Under the pieces are notes generated by a model. That model worked only from the letters and a program-made list of their open reading frames with translations, did no database searches and was not told where the DNA came from. This document shows, piece after piece, positions 25,584 through 33,962 of a DNA stretch of 64,000 nucleotides (the stretch's first letter is position 1; every line of letters starts with the position of its first letter). The translations under genes and the position numbers were made by a program. The DNA comes from Amycolatopsis sp. 195334CR. Its GTDB lineage: Bacteria > Actinomycetota > Actinomycetes > Mycobacteriales > Pseudonocardiaceae. The stretch covers positions 1 to 64,000 of the forward strand of contig NZ_JAFJMJ010000002.1 of NCBI RefSeq assembly GCF_017309385.1, given 5' to 3'.

Positions 25584-27193
25584 ACCAGGTCCCGCCGCCG
25601 GAAGGCGGCCACGCCCGCCCCCGCCAGCGCCACCGCGACGGCCGCCAGCGCCAGCAACGGCACCGCGCTGAACTCCCCACCGGAGAGCACCTTCGGCAGG
25701 TGGTGGAACGGCACGACCTGGTTGGCGATCCAGTAGTCCAGCCCGAGCACCGGCCCGAGCGTCTCGCCGAACAGGTTCATCACCAGCCACACCGTCCAGC
25801 TGATCGCCACGCTCGCCCGAGGCAGCAAACCGTAGGCGAGCATGGCGACGGCCCCGATCGTCCACGCCGCGGGGACCTGGATCAACGCGGCGCCGAGCAC
25901 CCCGCCGAACTCACCGGCGAGGTCGCCGCGCATGGCGCCGTAGACCACCCCGGCACACACCCCCGCGGCCAGCAGCATCGCGAAAGTGCCTGCCATGGCG
26001 AAGAAAAGGTGCGACGCGGCCCAGCGCAGCCGGGTGGTCGCGGTGGCCAGGGTCAGCTCCGCGCGCGTCCCGGCCTCTTCCGACCGCATGCGCAACACGG
26101 CCAGCATCGGGTACAGCGCGGCGACAAAACCGAGGCTCACCAGGATCAGCCAGACGAACGTGCCCGCGAGATCCGCGCCCTCGCCGTCGGAGTAGCGGCG
26201 GAAGAACTCCTGCACGGCCGGTCCCGACCGGGTGGCCAGCGCGGGCATGCCGGTCGCCACGGACGAGGTCGCGGCGGCGATCGCGGCGAAGGCGGCGGTC
26301 CAGCCGAGCAGGGTGCCGCGGTGCAGCCGCCACGCCAGGCCCAGCGGCCCGGACAACGCGGCGGTGGCGTGTGCGCGCCCCGGCTGTGCGGGGACCACTC
26401 CAGCACCGAAATCCCGTTGGGACAGCAGGAAAAACGCCAACGCCGTGGCGAGAACCAACAGCCCCAGCGGCAAAAGCAGCACGGCCCAGCGCTCTTCTCC
26501 ATACGGCGTCAGCAGGTGTGACCAGCCGAGCGGGGTGAACCAGCGCAACCCGAGCATCCCGCTGCCGTCGGCGACGAACCGCAGCAGGTAAGTCGCGCCG
26601 AGCACGGTCATGGCGACGACGGTGGCCACCCTCGCGCGCTCGGACAACTGCGCGGCCACCGCGGCGATCGCGGCGAACACCAGCCCCGGCGCGATGATCG
26701 CGAGTCCGAACGCCACCGACCCCGCCGGTTCGAGCCCGCTGCCGATCAACGCCGCCGTGCTCAACACCCCGGCCAGCACGGCGAAACCCCCGGTGACCAC
26801 CAGACTGGCGATGAGCGGCGCGTACCGCCCGGCCGAGCCGGAGCGCACCAGCTCCTGCCGCCCGTTCTCCTCCTCGGTGCGGGTGTGCCGGATGACGCCG
26901 AGCACGGCCATCAGCGCCATCAGCGTGTAGACGATGTCGCCGATCTTCCACACGGTCAGCCCGCCGAGATCGGACGCGGTGAGCTGGCCGGTGAACGCGC
27001 TCAGCGCGCTGTTGCCGCCGACCTCCGCGGCGAACTGCGCCTTCGCTTCGGCGCTGGGGAAGAGCCGGCCGTACTGCTGGGCGACCCCCGCCGTGAGCAG
27101 CAGGACGAGCGCCACCCAGCCGCTGCCGAGCAGCCGGTCGCGCCGGAGGAAGAGCCGGACCAGGGGTGCTACCCCCGCACCTGAGTTCCGCAT
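25580..27193 (-). CDS. ABC exporter permease (ABC-2-like), orphan
   Basis: A 537-residue polytopic membrane protein of two repeated halves with about six hydrophobic segments each. It resembles the large permeases annotated in actinomycetes as polyketide-antibiotic or drug exporters, which normally follow an ATPase gene and a TetR gene. Neither is adjacent here. A perfect 18-bp palindrome 20 bases upstream of the ATG implies tight repression by a regulator encoded elsewhere. Confidence 0.85.
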   Translation of the reverse strand: MRNSGAGVAPLVRLFLRRDRLLGSGWVALVLLLTAGVAQQYGRLFPSAEAKAQFAAEVGGNSALSAFTGQLTASDLGGLTVWKIGDIVYTLMALMAVLGVIRHTRTEEENGRQELVRSGSAGRYAPLIASLVVTGGFAVLAGVLSTAALIGSGLEPAGSVAFGLAIIAPGLVFAAIAAVAAQLSERARVATVVAMTVLGATYLLRFVADGSGMLGLRWFTPLGWSHLLTPYGEERWAVLLLPLGLLVLATALAFFLLSQRDFGAGVVPAQPGRAHATAALSGPLGLAWRLHRGTLLGWTAAFAAIAAATSSVATGMPALATRSGPAVQEFFRRYSDGEGADLAGTFVWLILVSLGFVAALYPMLAVLRMRSEEAGTRAELTLATATTRLRWAASHLFFAMAGTFAMLLAAGVCAGVVYGAMRGDLAGEFGGVLGAALIQVPAAWTIGAVAMLAYGLLPRASVAISWTVWLVMNLFGETLGPVLGLDYWIANQVVPFHHLPKVLSGGEFSAVPLLALAAVAVALAGAGVAAFRRRDLV

Positions 27194-27212
27194 GCTTCAG
27201 AAGCTACACAAG

Positions 27213-27230
27213 ATTCACAAACTTGTGAAT
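27213..27230. promoter_or_regulatory. Perfect operator palindrome upstream of ABC permease
   Basis: ATTCACAAacTTGTGAAT has 8-bp perfect arms and a 2-base centre, and ends 20 bases upstream of the permease ATG. Size and symmetry fit a TetR- or GntR-type dimer. Further downstream TTCGTGG partly repeats the half-site. Confidence 0.65.
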
Positions 27231-27339
27231 AAGTTCGTGGCTTCGGCGCCGTGAACCACGTGTTCCCTGTCGTAATACGCCGTATTACGTTGCCGGCACC
27301 CGTGTGAAAATCCGGCGCCCTGGTCGGCATGATCTCGTC

Positions 27340-27696
27340 ATGGATGATGCGGTGACGGTCCTTCGCCAGGAGTTCGAGGCAACCGAGGGCAGCTTCCTGT
27401 TGGGGTTGCGTGGAGCGGGGCTGGAGTGGGATCGGGTGGCGTACCGGCGCTTGGAACGGGCGATGCGCGAGGTGTGCGAGCGGCTGCAGGATGAGGACCG
27501 GCTTGAGCGGTGGATGGCGGAGGGGTTTTACTGCACCTCGCGCTTCGTGAGGGACTGGACCTCGCATCCGAACTTCCCGCGTCCGGAGCCCGAGCGGTAT
27601 TACGAGGACTGTCTGCAGCGGCTCGATGATCTGGCGGACTGGTTCTTCCACGGCTTCCACATGTACGCGGAGCCGCACGTGTGGCCCGATCTCTAG
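27340..27696 (+). CDS. Conserved small actinobacterial protein, unknown
   Basis: A 118-residue acidic, aromatic-rich protein with the recognisable run TSHPNFPRPEPERYYEDC and a C-terminal WFFHG. It is soluble, apparently all-alpha, with no signal or metal motif. I remember similar uncharacterised streptomycete proteins but no function. ATG 27340 is preferred; GTG 27304 is an in-frame alternative that would add 12 basic residues. It is convergent with the lipoprotein gene downstream, with a possible terminator between. Confidence 0.7.
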   Translation: MDDAVTVLRQEFEATEGSFLLGLRGAGLEWDRVAYRRLERAMREVCERLQDEDRLERWMAEGFYCTSRFVRDWTSHPNFPRPEPERYYEDCLQRLDDLADWFFHGFHMYAEPHVWPDL

Positions 27697-27697
27697 C

Positions 27698-27753
27698 GTT
27701 GCGCCGGTGATGGCTTGCGCGGGCTGCCGCACGTGCCCTGCCGGCGCGGCAAC
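27698..27753. terminator. Possible terminator hairpin
   Basis: GTTGCGCCGG (27698-27707) can pair with CCGGCGCGGCAAC (27741-27753) with a 3-base bulge, immediately after the stop at 27696 and before the convergent lipoprotein stop at 27766. The loop is long (33 bases) and there is no T-tract. Confidence 0.35.
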
Positions 27754-27765
27754 GGACACGCGACA

Positions 27766-28110
27766 CTAGTTCCGGTCGCCGAAGGTCTGCTCGCACGGCC
27801 AGCCGTCGCGGTCGGCGTCCCAGTTGAGCGGGTAGCCCGCGGCCAGCCAGGCGTTGTAGGCCGCCGTGTAGGAGTAGCCGTTGGAGTGCATCCACTGGCA
27901 CGCCGTCCGGTCGCGCGGCGGCTTCGCCTGGGCGGCGGGCGCCTGCTGGGTCACCGTGACCGGCGGCGGCACCACGACCGTCTGCGGCGGGGCCACCGTC
28001 ACCGTGGACGTGACCGGCGCGGCGGGCGCGATCGGTACCGCCGTTCCCGGGGTTCCCGCGCAACCCGATACCAGCAACAACGCGCCGACGACCACGATTC
28101 TTTTCACCAT
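27766..28110 (-). CDS. Excalibur-type calcium-binding lipoprotein
   Basis: A 114-residue lipoprotein: lipobox LLVSGC, a Val/Pro/Thr-rich linker (residues 20-65), then a short domain ending in DADRDGWPCEQ, the DxDxDGxxCE calcium-binding loop of Excalibur domains, with a second Cys (TACQW) for a disulfide. Anchored outside the membrane; these domains often occur on cell-surface proteins. Single gene. Confidence 0.85.
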   Translation of the reverse strand: MVKRIVVVGALLLVSGCAGTPGTAVPIAPAAPVTSTVTVAPPQTVVVPPPVTVTQQAPAAQAKPPRDRTACQWMHSNGYSYTAAYNAWLAAGYPLNWDADRDGWPCEQTFGDRN

Positions 28111-28176
28111 GACGCAAATCCTGAACGACCGAGCGCATTCCGGCTACGGCCCATCGGCCCGGTCCGGACCGGGTCT

Positions 28177-29157
28177 TTAGGCCCGGAAAACCGCCGCGAG
28201 CCACGGCAGGATCACCAGCAGTACCAACAAGATCAGGTTGATCCGCCAGTAGTGCACGAGCAGTGCGACGAATTCACGGATGAACGCACTGGGCAGAAAA
28301 TACAACGCCGTCGGCGAACCGAGAACGTGCACCGGCAGGTGCATCCGGCGGGCGGTGACCGCGGTCCGGAACACGTGGTAATTGTTCGTCACCACCACGG
28401 TCTTTTCCGCCCGCGACCGCTTTCCGAGCACTTCGACGCCGTAACGCAGGTTCTCCTCGGTGGAGGTGGCCTGCTCCTCCAAGAGCACCTTCGCGGCCGG
28501 AATCCCGCGCCGCACCAGGTAATCCCGCATCGCGACGGCCTCGGTGACGGTCTCGCCAGGGCCCTGTCCGCCGGAGACGACGATCAGCGGCGGCTCACCG
28601 GACTGCCGCCGGTACAACTGCCGCGCGCGGTCGAGCCGGCCGGCCAGCAGCGGCGGCACCTCCGCGCCGCGCAACCCGGCGCCGAGCACCAGGATCGCGG
28701 TGACCCCGCGCCGCCGCACGATCCGCCCGTAGAGCACCGAGTACACCAGCAGGCAGGCGAACAGGAAACTGACGTACGCGCACGCGAGCAGGACCGAGCC
28801 GAGCGCCGCCATCGCCCAGCGGCTGCCCGCCGGGCCGAGGACCAGGGTCAGCACCACCACCCCGGCCAGTGCCACTCCCGCCGCCAGTGACAGCACGTTG
28901 GCCGGGCGGTGGCCCTCACGCCGCCACATCACCACGCCGTTGCCGAGCAGGGCCACCGGCGTCAGCAGGGCCACCGCCGCGATCGCGGGCAGCAGCAGCG
29001 TCTCGCGCACCCAGGCGGGTGAGAACACCAGCAACGCCAGGCCGGACAGGGTCGCCGCGACGCCGAGCCAGACCGCGTTGCTCACCCGCCGCGGCTCCCG
29101 CAGGAAACCCGCGGCGAACACCGTGAACGCCACGGCGGCGAGTGATCCGTACAGCAC
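28177..29157 (-). CDS. YdcF/SanA family DUF218 membrane protein
   Basis: A 326-residue protein with about five hydrophobic helices in the first 150 residues, then a DUF218 domain (VTAILVLGAGLRG, VVSGGQGPGE, then TSTEENLRYG and VTNNYHVFR), and a final hydrophobic helix near the C-terminus. DUF218 proteins such as YdcF and SanA have been tied to envelope integrity; the chemistry is uncertain. The GTG at 29157 has GAGGAG about 12 bases upstream, a little far. Confidence 0.85.
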   Translation of the reverse strand: MLYGSLAAVAFTVFAAGFLREPRRVSNAVWLGVAATLSGLALLVFSPAWVRETLLLPAIAAVALLTPVALLGNGVVMWRREGHRPANVLSLAAGVALAGVVVLTLVLGPAGSRWAMAALGSVLLACAYVSFLFACLLVYSVLYGRIVRRRGVTAILVLGAGLRGAEVPPLLAGRLDRARQLYRRQSGEPPLIVVSGGQGPGETVTEAVAMRDYLVRRGIPAAKVLLEEQATSTEENLRYGVEVLGKRSRAEKTVVVTNNYHVFRTAVTARRMHLPVHVLGSPTALYFLPSAFIREFVALLVHYWRINLILLVLLVILPWLAAVFRA

Positions 29158-29343
29158 GCCGATGACGTTCTCCTCGGGGACGGGCCAGTGGGGGCTCTCA
29201 CCCTAGGCGCTGCGCCGCCGGGCGAACGCCTGTACGGTCGGAGTGTCTCGGTTCAGACAGCAGCCGTCACCCACTCCGGTTGGATCAACCGCATCCGGGG
29301 ACGGCGCGCTCGTGCGGTGTCCCTCGGTGTGTGAGGAGGCCGC

Positions 29344-29718
29344 ATGCCCTACCCCAACGCCCGCGCGACCATGACCGTCTCGGCCACCGCGGAGGCCACC
29401 GTCGTCAAGGTCAGCGGCGAGGTGGACGCGCTGCTCACGCCGCGCTTGCGCGACCAGCTCACCGTCGAAATCCGGCTCGCGCCGCGTGCGCTCGTGGTGG
29501 ACTTCTGCGACGTCCGGTTCTGCTCGTCGGCCGGCCTGGCCGCGCTGATCGGTGCCTGCGGTGACGCCAGCACCGAAGGCATCCCGTTCGCGGTCGCCAC
29601 CCGCCAGCACGCCGTGCTCCGGCCGATCGAGCTGATGAACCTGCGGGAACTGCTGGTGGTGCAGCCCAGCGTGGCCGACGCACTGGCCTGGGCCGCCCGC
29701 CCGCTCACGTCGAGCTGA
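29344..29718 (+). CDS. STAS-domain anti-sigma-factor antagonist
   Basis: A 124-residue STAS protein. The phosphorylatable Ser is in the RFCSSAGLAAL loop of the anti-anti-sigma family. Unphosphorylated protein would bind an anti-sigma kinase and free a SigB/SigF-type sigma factor. No kinase or sigma gene is next to it. GAGGAGG precedes the ATG at 29344. Its 3' end overlaps the convergent GH3 gene by 14 bases. Confidence 0.9.
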   Translation: MPYPNARATMTVSATAEATVVKVSGEVDALLTPRLRDQLTVEIRLAPRALVVDFCDVRFCSSAGLAALIGACGDASTEGIPFAVATRQHAVLRPIELMNLRELLVVQPSVADALAWAARPLTSS

Positions 29719-32656
29719 GACGGAACGTTCCCAGCGACACCGCTCCGCCGAAGACGAGGTACAGGTCGCCGCGTCCCGTCGCCCCGGTCAACGGGGCGGA
29801 CGCGGTGACGTACTCGTACTTCCCGCCCGTGGCCGGTACTGCCAGCGTGCCCAGCGATGGGCCGTCCGGACCGCCCGTCCGGACGGTGATCGTCGCCGGG
29901 CCGGGCGCGGACACCAGCGCGCTGATCCGGTTCGCGTGCAGGTCGGCGTCGTGGAAGGCGATCCAGCCGCCGGACCCCGAGGTGACCGAGGTGCCGCGTT
30001 CCTTCGACCGGTCGGTGAGCGTGATGCCGTGGTAGTCGTCGAAGTTCTCGGCTTCGGTGTCGCGGTGCAGGTCACGCGGCGGAACGGCCTCGCCGCGCAC
30101 GCGCAGCGTGCCCCGCGCCCGGATGTCCGCGCTGGACGCGCCGACGAGCACGTCGTGGATGGCGGTTTCGACCACCCACCGGTCGCGGGTCACGTCCCAG
30201 TGCGCGAGGTCCGCGGCACGCAGGGAGAGCGTCACCGTCTTGGACTCGCCCGCCGCGAGGTGCACACGGGCGAACGCCCGCAACCGCAGGTTCGGCTGCG
30301 TGACGCGTGAGGTCCGCTGGTGCGTGTAGAGCTGCACGACCTCGTCACCGGCCCGCTTGCCCGTGTTCGTCACGACCACGTTCACGCCGATCTCGCCCTG
30401 GGCGGACATCGACGGCGCGCTCAGCCGGAGGTTCCGGTAGTCGAAGGTGGTGTAGGACAGGCCGAACCCGAAGGGGTACAAGGGATCGCCGGTGAAGTAC
30501 TGGTACGTGCGCCCGGCCTTGATGATGTCGTAGTCGAGCAGGTCGGGGAGGTCGGCCAGGGATCGGTACCAGGTCTGGGTGAGCCGCCCGGCGGGGTTGA
30601 CCCGGCCGTAGAGCACGTCGGCGAGCGCGTGCCCGGTTTCCGCGCCCGCGTGCGTGGTCCAGACGACCGAGCGGAGGTTCTGCTGGGCCCAGCCGATGGT
30701 GGTCGGATAGCTGTTCTCCAGCACCAGCACGGTGTCCGGATTCGCCTGCCGCACCGCCTCCAGCACGGCCTGCTGCGCGGGCGCGAGGTCCAGGCTCTGC
30801 CGGTCGTCGTCCTCGCGGCCGCTGATGAACGGCATGCTGCCCGCCACCACCACGGCCACGTCGGCGGCGCTCGCCGCCTCGACTGCGCTCTCGATCCCGC
30901 TGCGCACGACCTCCCGGGTGAACACGGTGGCCTCGGCGGGGGATTTCGCGGTGATGGCCAGCCGTCCGTCACCCCCGACGGCCACGTACTTCTGGTCGCC
31001 GAACCACGAATCGTCGGTCTCGTTGCCCGCGTACTCCAGCACGTGGCCGCCGCCGTGCGCGGTGAGCTTGAACTGCTGCTGCACGAACCAGCCGTTGGGC
31101 TGCACGGCGTTGTTGACCACGGTGCGGTCCGGGCCGAACGAGAGGAACTGCCCGTTCGACAGCGCCCGCAGGGTGACGATGCCCTCGCCCCAGTCGTAGA
31201 CGTCGAACCTCGTGTCGTCGCCGGTGGACGGGGACACGGTCAGCGGGCCGGCGGTCGCGGGTGCCGTCACGTAGCCGGCGGAGGTGCGCAACGCGATCCG
31301 GTCCACGCCTTCGGTGGTGGTCACCGCCGCGCCCGCGGCCTCGGAGATCCCGCCGAACGGGGTGATCCGGTAGGGCAGCGCGCCGGAGTACCAGTCGGTG
31401 TAGAGCGTGTCCGCCAGCTGGCCGATCACCGCCACCGTGCGGCCGCCGGCCAGCGGCAACAACCCGTCGTTCTTCAGCAGCACGATCGCCCGCCCGGCGG
31501 TTTTCCGCGCCAGCGCCCGGTGTTCCGGGGTGTCGACGACCTCCTTGCCGAGGTGGCCGTACGGCCCGCCGCCCGGGTCGAACTCGCCCAGCCGGACCCG
31601 GAGGCTGAGGATGTGCCGGACCGCGGTGTCCACATCGGACTCTTCGAGCAGGCCCTGCGCCAGCGCGGCGTGCACCGCTTCGATCGTCTTCGCCGAGTTG
31701 GTGTCGTCGACGGTGAAGCTGTCCAGCCCGGCCCTGATCACCGCGGCGTCGGCCTCGGGCTGCGTGGCGTAGTAGGCCTGGCTGGCGGTCAGGTTGTTCG
31801 GCCCGCCGGCGTCGGTGACGTTGAACAGGGGCCGCTCGGTCCACGTGCGCACCACGTCGTTGTGGTCGAAGTGGGCGGTCATCGGCCTGCCGTTGACCAG
31901 GTTGTACGCCGACATCACGCCGGTGGCGGCGTCGGCGGCGATCGCGGGCCGGAAGGCCGACTCGTAGTACTCGCGCTTGACCCGCGGCCGCAGCACCGAC
32001 GAACTCGTGTCGCGCCGGACCTCGTTGTTGTTCGCCAGGTAGTGCTTGAGCACCGGCGCGGCCCGCAGGCGGTCGGGGTCCTCGCCCTGGATGCCGTGGC
32101 CGTAGGCGGTGGAAATGACGCCGGTCAGGTACGGGTCCTCGGAGTAGCCCTCCTCGTTGCGGCCCCAGCGCGGGTCGCGCAGCAGGTTGACCACCGGGGC
32201 CCACAGCTGCAGGCCCCACACGCCGGGGTTCTCCGCGTGGAACCCGCGCGCCTCGGTGCCCACGGCCGTGCCGACCTGCTTGACCAGCTCGGGGTCCCAG
32301 GTGCTCGCCAGGCCGATGGCCTGCGGGAACACCGTCGCCGTCGCGGTCACCACGGCACCGCCGTTGGACTTGTCGGTGGACCAGGCGATGCCGTGCAGCG
32401 CCTCGGTGCCGGTCTTGAACGCCGCCACGCCCAGCCTCGGCACGGCGGCCTGGTACTGGTGCAGCAGCGCGACCTTCTCGTCCAGGGTGAGCCTGCCGAG
32501 CAGGTCCGCCACCCTGGCGTCGAGCCCCAGTGACGGGTCGCGGAACGGGAACTCCTGCGCCCTGGCCACCTGCGGGAGCGCGGCGGCCAGCAGCGGGGCC
32601 GCGGCGGCGATCGCCAGCACCTGGCGGCGGGAGAGCTTGGACGGGGACACGGCCAC
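29705..32656 (-). CDS. Secreted GH3 glycosidase with inserted beta domain and C-terminal CBM
   Basis: A 983-residue GH3 enzyme (beta-glucosidase or beta-xylosidase type). The N-terminus has a twin-arginine-like signal, SRRQVLA, with cleavage after ARA. The nucleophile Asp lies in NVTDAGG (about residue 281) of the TIM barrel. Between the barrel and the second GH3 lobe there is an extra beta-rich stretch (about 440-590, with GQFLSFGPDRTVV and KYVAVGGDGRLAI) that looks like a fascin/beta-trefoil unit. A fibronectin-III-like domain (about 760-840) and a CBM6-like sandwich follow. Divergent from the LacI gene, with operator and tandem repeats upstream. Confidence 0.9.
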   Translation of the reverse strand: MAVSPSKLSRRQVLAIAAAAPLLAAALPQVARAQEFPFRDPSLGLDARVADLLGRLTLDEKVALLHQYQAAVPRLGVAAFKTGTEALHGIAWSTDKSNGGAVVTATATVFPQAIGLASTWDPELVKQVGTAVGTEARGFHAENPGVWGLQLWAPVVNLLRDPRWGRNEEGYSEDPYLTGVISTAYGHGIQGEDPDRLRAAPVLKHYLANNNEVRRDTSSSVLRPRVKREYYESAFRPAIAADAATGVMSAYNLVNGRPMTAHFDHNDVVRTWTERPLFNVTDAGGPNNLTASQAYYATQPEADAAVIRAGLDSFTVDDTNSAKTIEAVHAALAQGLLEESDVDTAVRHILSLRVRLGEFDPGGGPYGHLGKEVVDTPEHRALARKTAGRAIVLLKNDGLLPLAGGRTVAVIGQLADTLYTDWYSGALPYRITPFGGISEAAGAAVTTTEGVDRIALRTSAGYVTAPATAGPLTVSPSTGDDTRFDVYDWGEGIVTLRALSNGQFLSFGPDRTVVNNAVQPNGWFVQQQFKLTAHGGGHVLEYAGNETDDSWFGDQKYVAVGGDGRLAITAKSPAEATVFTREVVRSGIESAVEAASAADVAVVVAGSMPFISGREDDDRQSLDLAPAQQAVLEAVRQANPDTVLVLENSYPTTIGWAQQNLRSVVWTTHAGAETGHALADVLYGRVNPAGRLTQTWYRSLADLPDLLDYDIIKAGRTYQYFTGDPLYPFGFGLSYTTFDYRNLRLSAPSMSAQGEIGVNVVVTNTGKRAGDEVVQLYTHQRTSRVTQPNLRLRAFARVHLAAGESKTVTLSLRAADLAHWDVTRDRWVVETAIHDVLVGASSADIRARGTLRVRGEAVPPRDLHRDTEAENFDDYHGITLTDRSKERGTSVTSGSGGWIAFHDADLHANRISALVSAPGPATITVRTGGPDGPSLGTLAVPATGGKYEYVTASAPLTGATGRGDLYLVFGGAVSLGTFRLSST

Positions 32657-32664
32657 CTCCGGAC

Positions 32665-32713
32665 GAACGTTGTGGAGAACGTTTGTCGAGAACGTTGTCG
32701 GGAACGCTGTCGA
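32665..32713 (-). repeat. Tandem 12-13-bp repeats before the GH3 gene
   Basis: Four consecutive units start at 32665, 32677, 32690 and 32702: GAACGTTGTGGA, GAACGTTTGTCGA, GAACGTTGTCGG, GAACGCTGTCGA. They begin 9 bases upstream of the GH3 start codon, inside its untranslated leader or promoter. The last unit runs into the LacI-type operator at 32708-32725. They could bind the regulator or another factor. Confidence 0.7.
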
Positions 32714-32725
32714 AGCGATTCGACA
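32708..32725. promoter_or_regulatory. LacI-type operator, site A (GH3 side)
   Basis: TGTCGAAGCGATTCGACA: 7-bp perfect arms around GCGA. It is 52 bases upstream of the GH3 start and matches sites B and C of the same locus. Confidence 0.75.
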
Positions 32726-32852
32726 GTCATCGATGATCTGTCGGTCTGCAGTGGTGCGCGGTGCCGGGACTATGGCACCGATCAGCGGGCCAGGTCAACG
32801 CTCCTTGTGTTCTTCGGCGGACTGGCCTAACCTCACCCAGCCGGAACAGATC

Positions 32853-32868
32853 GTCGATGCGCTTCGAC
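32853..32868. promoter_or_regulatory. LacI-type operator, site B (regulator gene)
   Basis: GTCGATGCGCTTCGAC is a 16-bp palindrome with one mismatched pair, ending 17 bases before the LacI regulator ATG. Likely autoregulation. Confidence 0.7.
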
Positions 32869-32885
32869 TGACGGGAAGGGGCGAG

Positions 32886-33890
32886 ATGATCACCATCGCG
32901 GATGTCGCCCGTGACGCCGGGGTCGCGCCGAGCACGGTGTCCTACGTGCTGTCCGGGAAGCGCTCGATCTCGCCGGAGACGCGGCGCCGGGTCGAGGCCA
33001 GCGTCCGCAAGCTCGGCTTCCACCCGCACGCCGGCGCCCGCGCGCTGGCCAGCAGCCGCACCCAGGTGCTGGCGCTGGTGGTCCCGCTGCGCACCGACAT
33101 CCACGTACCGGTGGTGATGCGGTTCGTCACCTCGGTGGTCACCGCCGCCCGCAAGCACGACCACGACGTGCTGCTGCTGACCGCCGACGAGGGCCCCGAC
33201 GGGCTGCGCCGCGTGGCCGGTTCGGCCAGCGCCGACGCCATCCTGGTGATGGACGTGGAGGCCGACGAGCCGCGCGTGCCGGTGTTGCAGTCGCTGCTGC
33301 GGCCGGTGGTGCTGATCGGCGTGCCGGACGACCCGGCCGATCTGTCCTGTGTGGACCTGGACTTCACCGCGGCGGCGGCCCGCTCGGTGCAGCACCTCGC
33401 CGATCTCGGGCACACCGAGATCGCGCTGGTGGGCCCCTCGCCGAACGTCTACGAGCGGGGGACCAGCTTCGCCGGCCGGTTCCTGCGCGGTTTCGCCGCC
33501 AGCGCGCAGGAACGCGGGTTGCGGGCGACCAACCACGCCTGCGCGCCCTCCTACGCGGCGGTGCGCGAGTGCGTGGCCAAGATCCTGGCCGGGCAGCCGG
33601 AGCTGACCGGGCTGGTGGTGCACAACGAGGCGGTGCTCGGCGGGGTGCTGGCCGAACTCCAGCGGCACGGCAAGCAGGTGCCCGACGAGGTCTCCGTGGT
33701 GGCGATCTGCCCGGAGGACATGGCCGCCCAGTACGCCACACCGCTGACCACCGTGGCGATCCCGTCCGACGACGTGGGGCAGATCGCGGTGGAGATGGCG
33801 ATGCGGCAGCTCGACGGGGGCGGCTCGGCCGAGATCCGGCTGCTGTCCCCGAAACTCACCCCGGGGGGCAGTACCGCGCGCCGGCGCTGA
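32886..33890 (+). CDS. LacI family regulator of the glycoside locus
   Basis: A 334-residue LacI/GalR repressor. The N-terminal HTH is ITIADVARDAGVAPSTVSYV, with a hinge helix near residues 48-58 (ARALASSRT) and a periplasmic-binding-like effector domain. It lies between the divergent GH3 gene and the sugar ABC operon, and operator-like palindromes stand before all three transcription units. It probably represses the locus until a sugar released by these enzymes binds. Start at ATG 32886 gives the standard N-terminus. Confidence 0.93.
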   Translation: MITIADVARDAGVAPSTVSYVLSGKRSISPETRRRVEASVRKLGFHPHAGARALASSRTQVLALVVPLRTDIHVPVVMRFVTSVVTAARKHDHDVLLLTADEGPDGLRRVAGSASADAILVMDVEADEPRVPVLQSLLRPVVLIGVPDDPADLSCVDLDFTAAAARSVQHLADLGHTEIALVGPSPNVYERGTSFAGRFLRGFAASAQERGLRATNHACAPSYAAVRECVAKILAGQPELTGLVVHNEAVLGGVLAELQRHGKQVPDEVSVVAICPEDMAAQYATPLTTVAIPSDDVGQIAVEMAMRQLDGGGSAEIRLLSPKLTPGGSTARRR

Positions 33891-33922
33891 CGCACCGGCG
33901 CGACCGGGTTCCGCACCCCGTA

Positions 33923-33940
33923 TTTCGAAGCGCTTCGACA
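33923..33940. promoter_or_regulatory. LacI-type operator, site C (ABC operon)
   Basis: TTTCGAAGCGCTTCGACA contains a perfect 14-bp palindrome, TCGAAGCGCTTCGA, 22 bases upstream of the binding-protein ATG. It is the best-symmetry member of the three sites, suggesting the consensus TGTCGAAGCGCTTCGACA. Confidence 0.8.
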
Positions 33941-33962
33941 GTGCCAAGATTCGGAGGACTAG

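Noticed and set aside
29278..29290. GGTTGgatCAACC dyad before the STAS gene
   Set aside because: Five-base arms in GC-rich DNA occur by chance often; no second copy was found.
30320..32533. 737-codon plus-strand frame inside the GH3 gene
   Set aside because: Antisense shadow; composition is Val/Arg/His-rich as typical for complementary frames of GC-rich genes.
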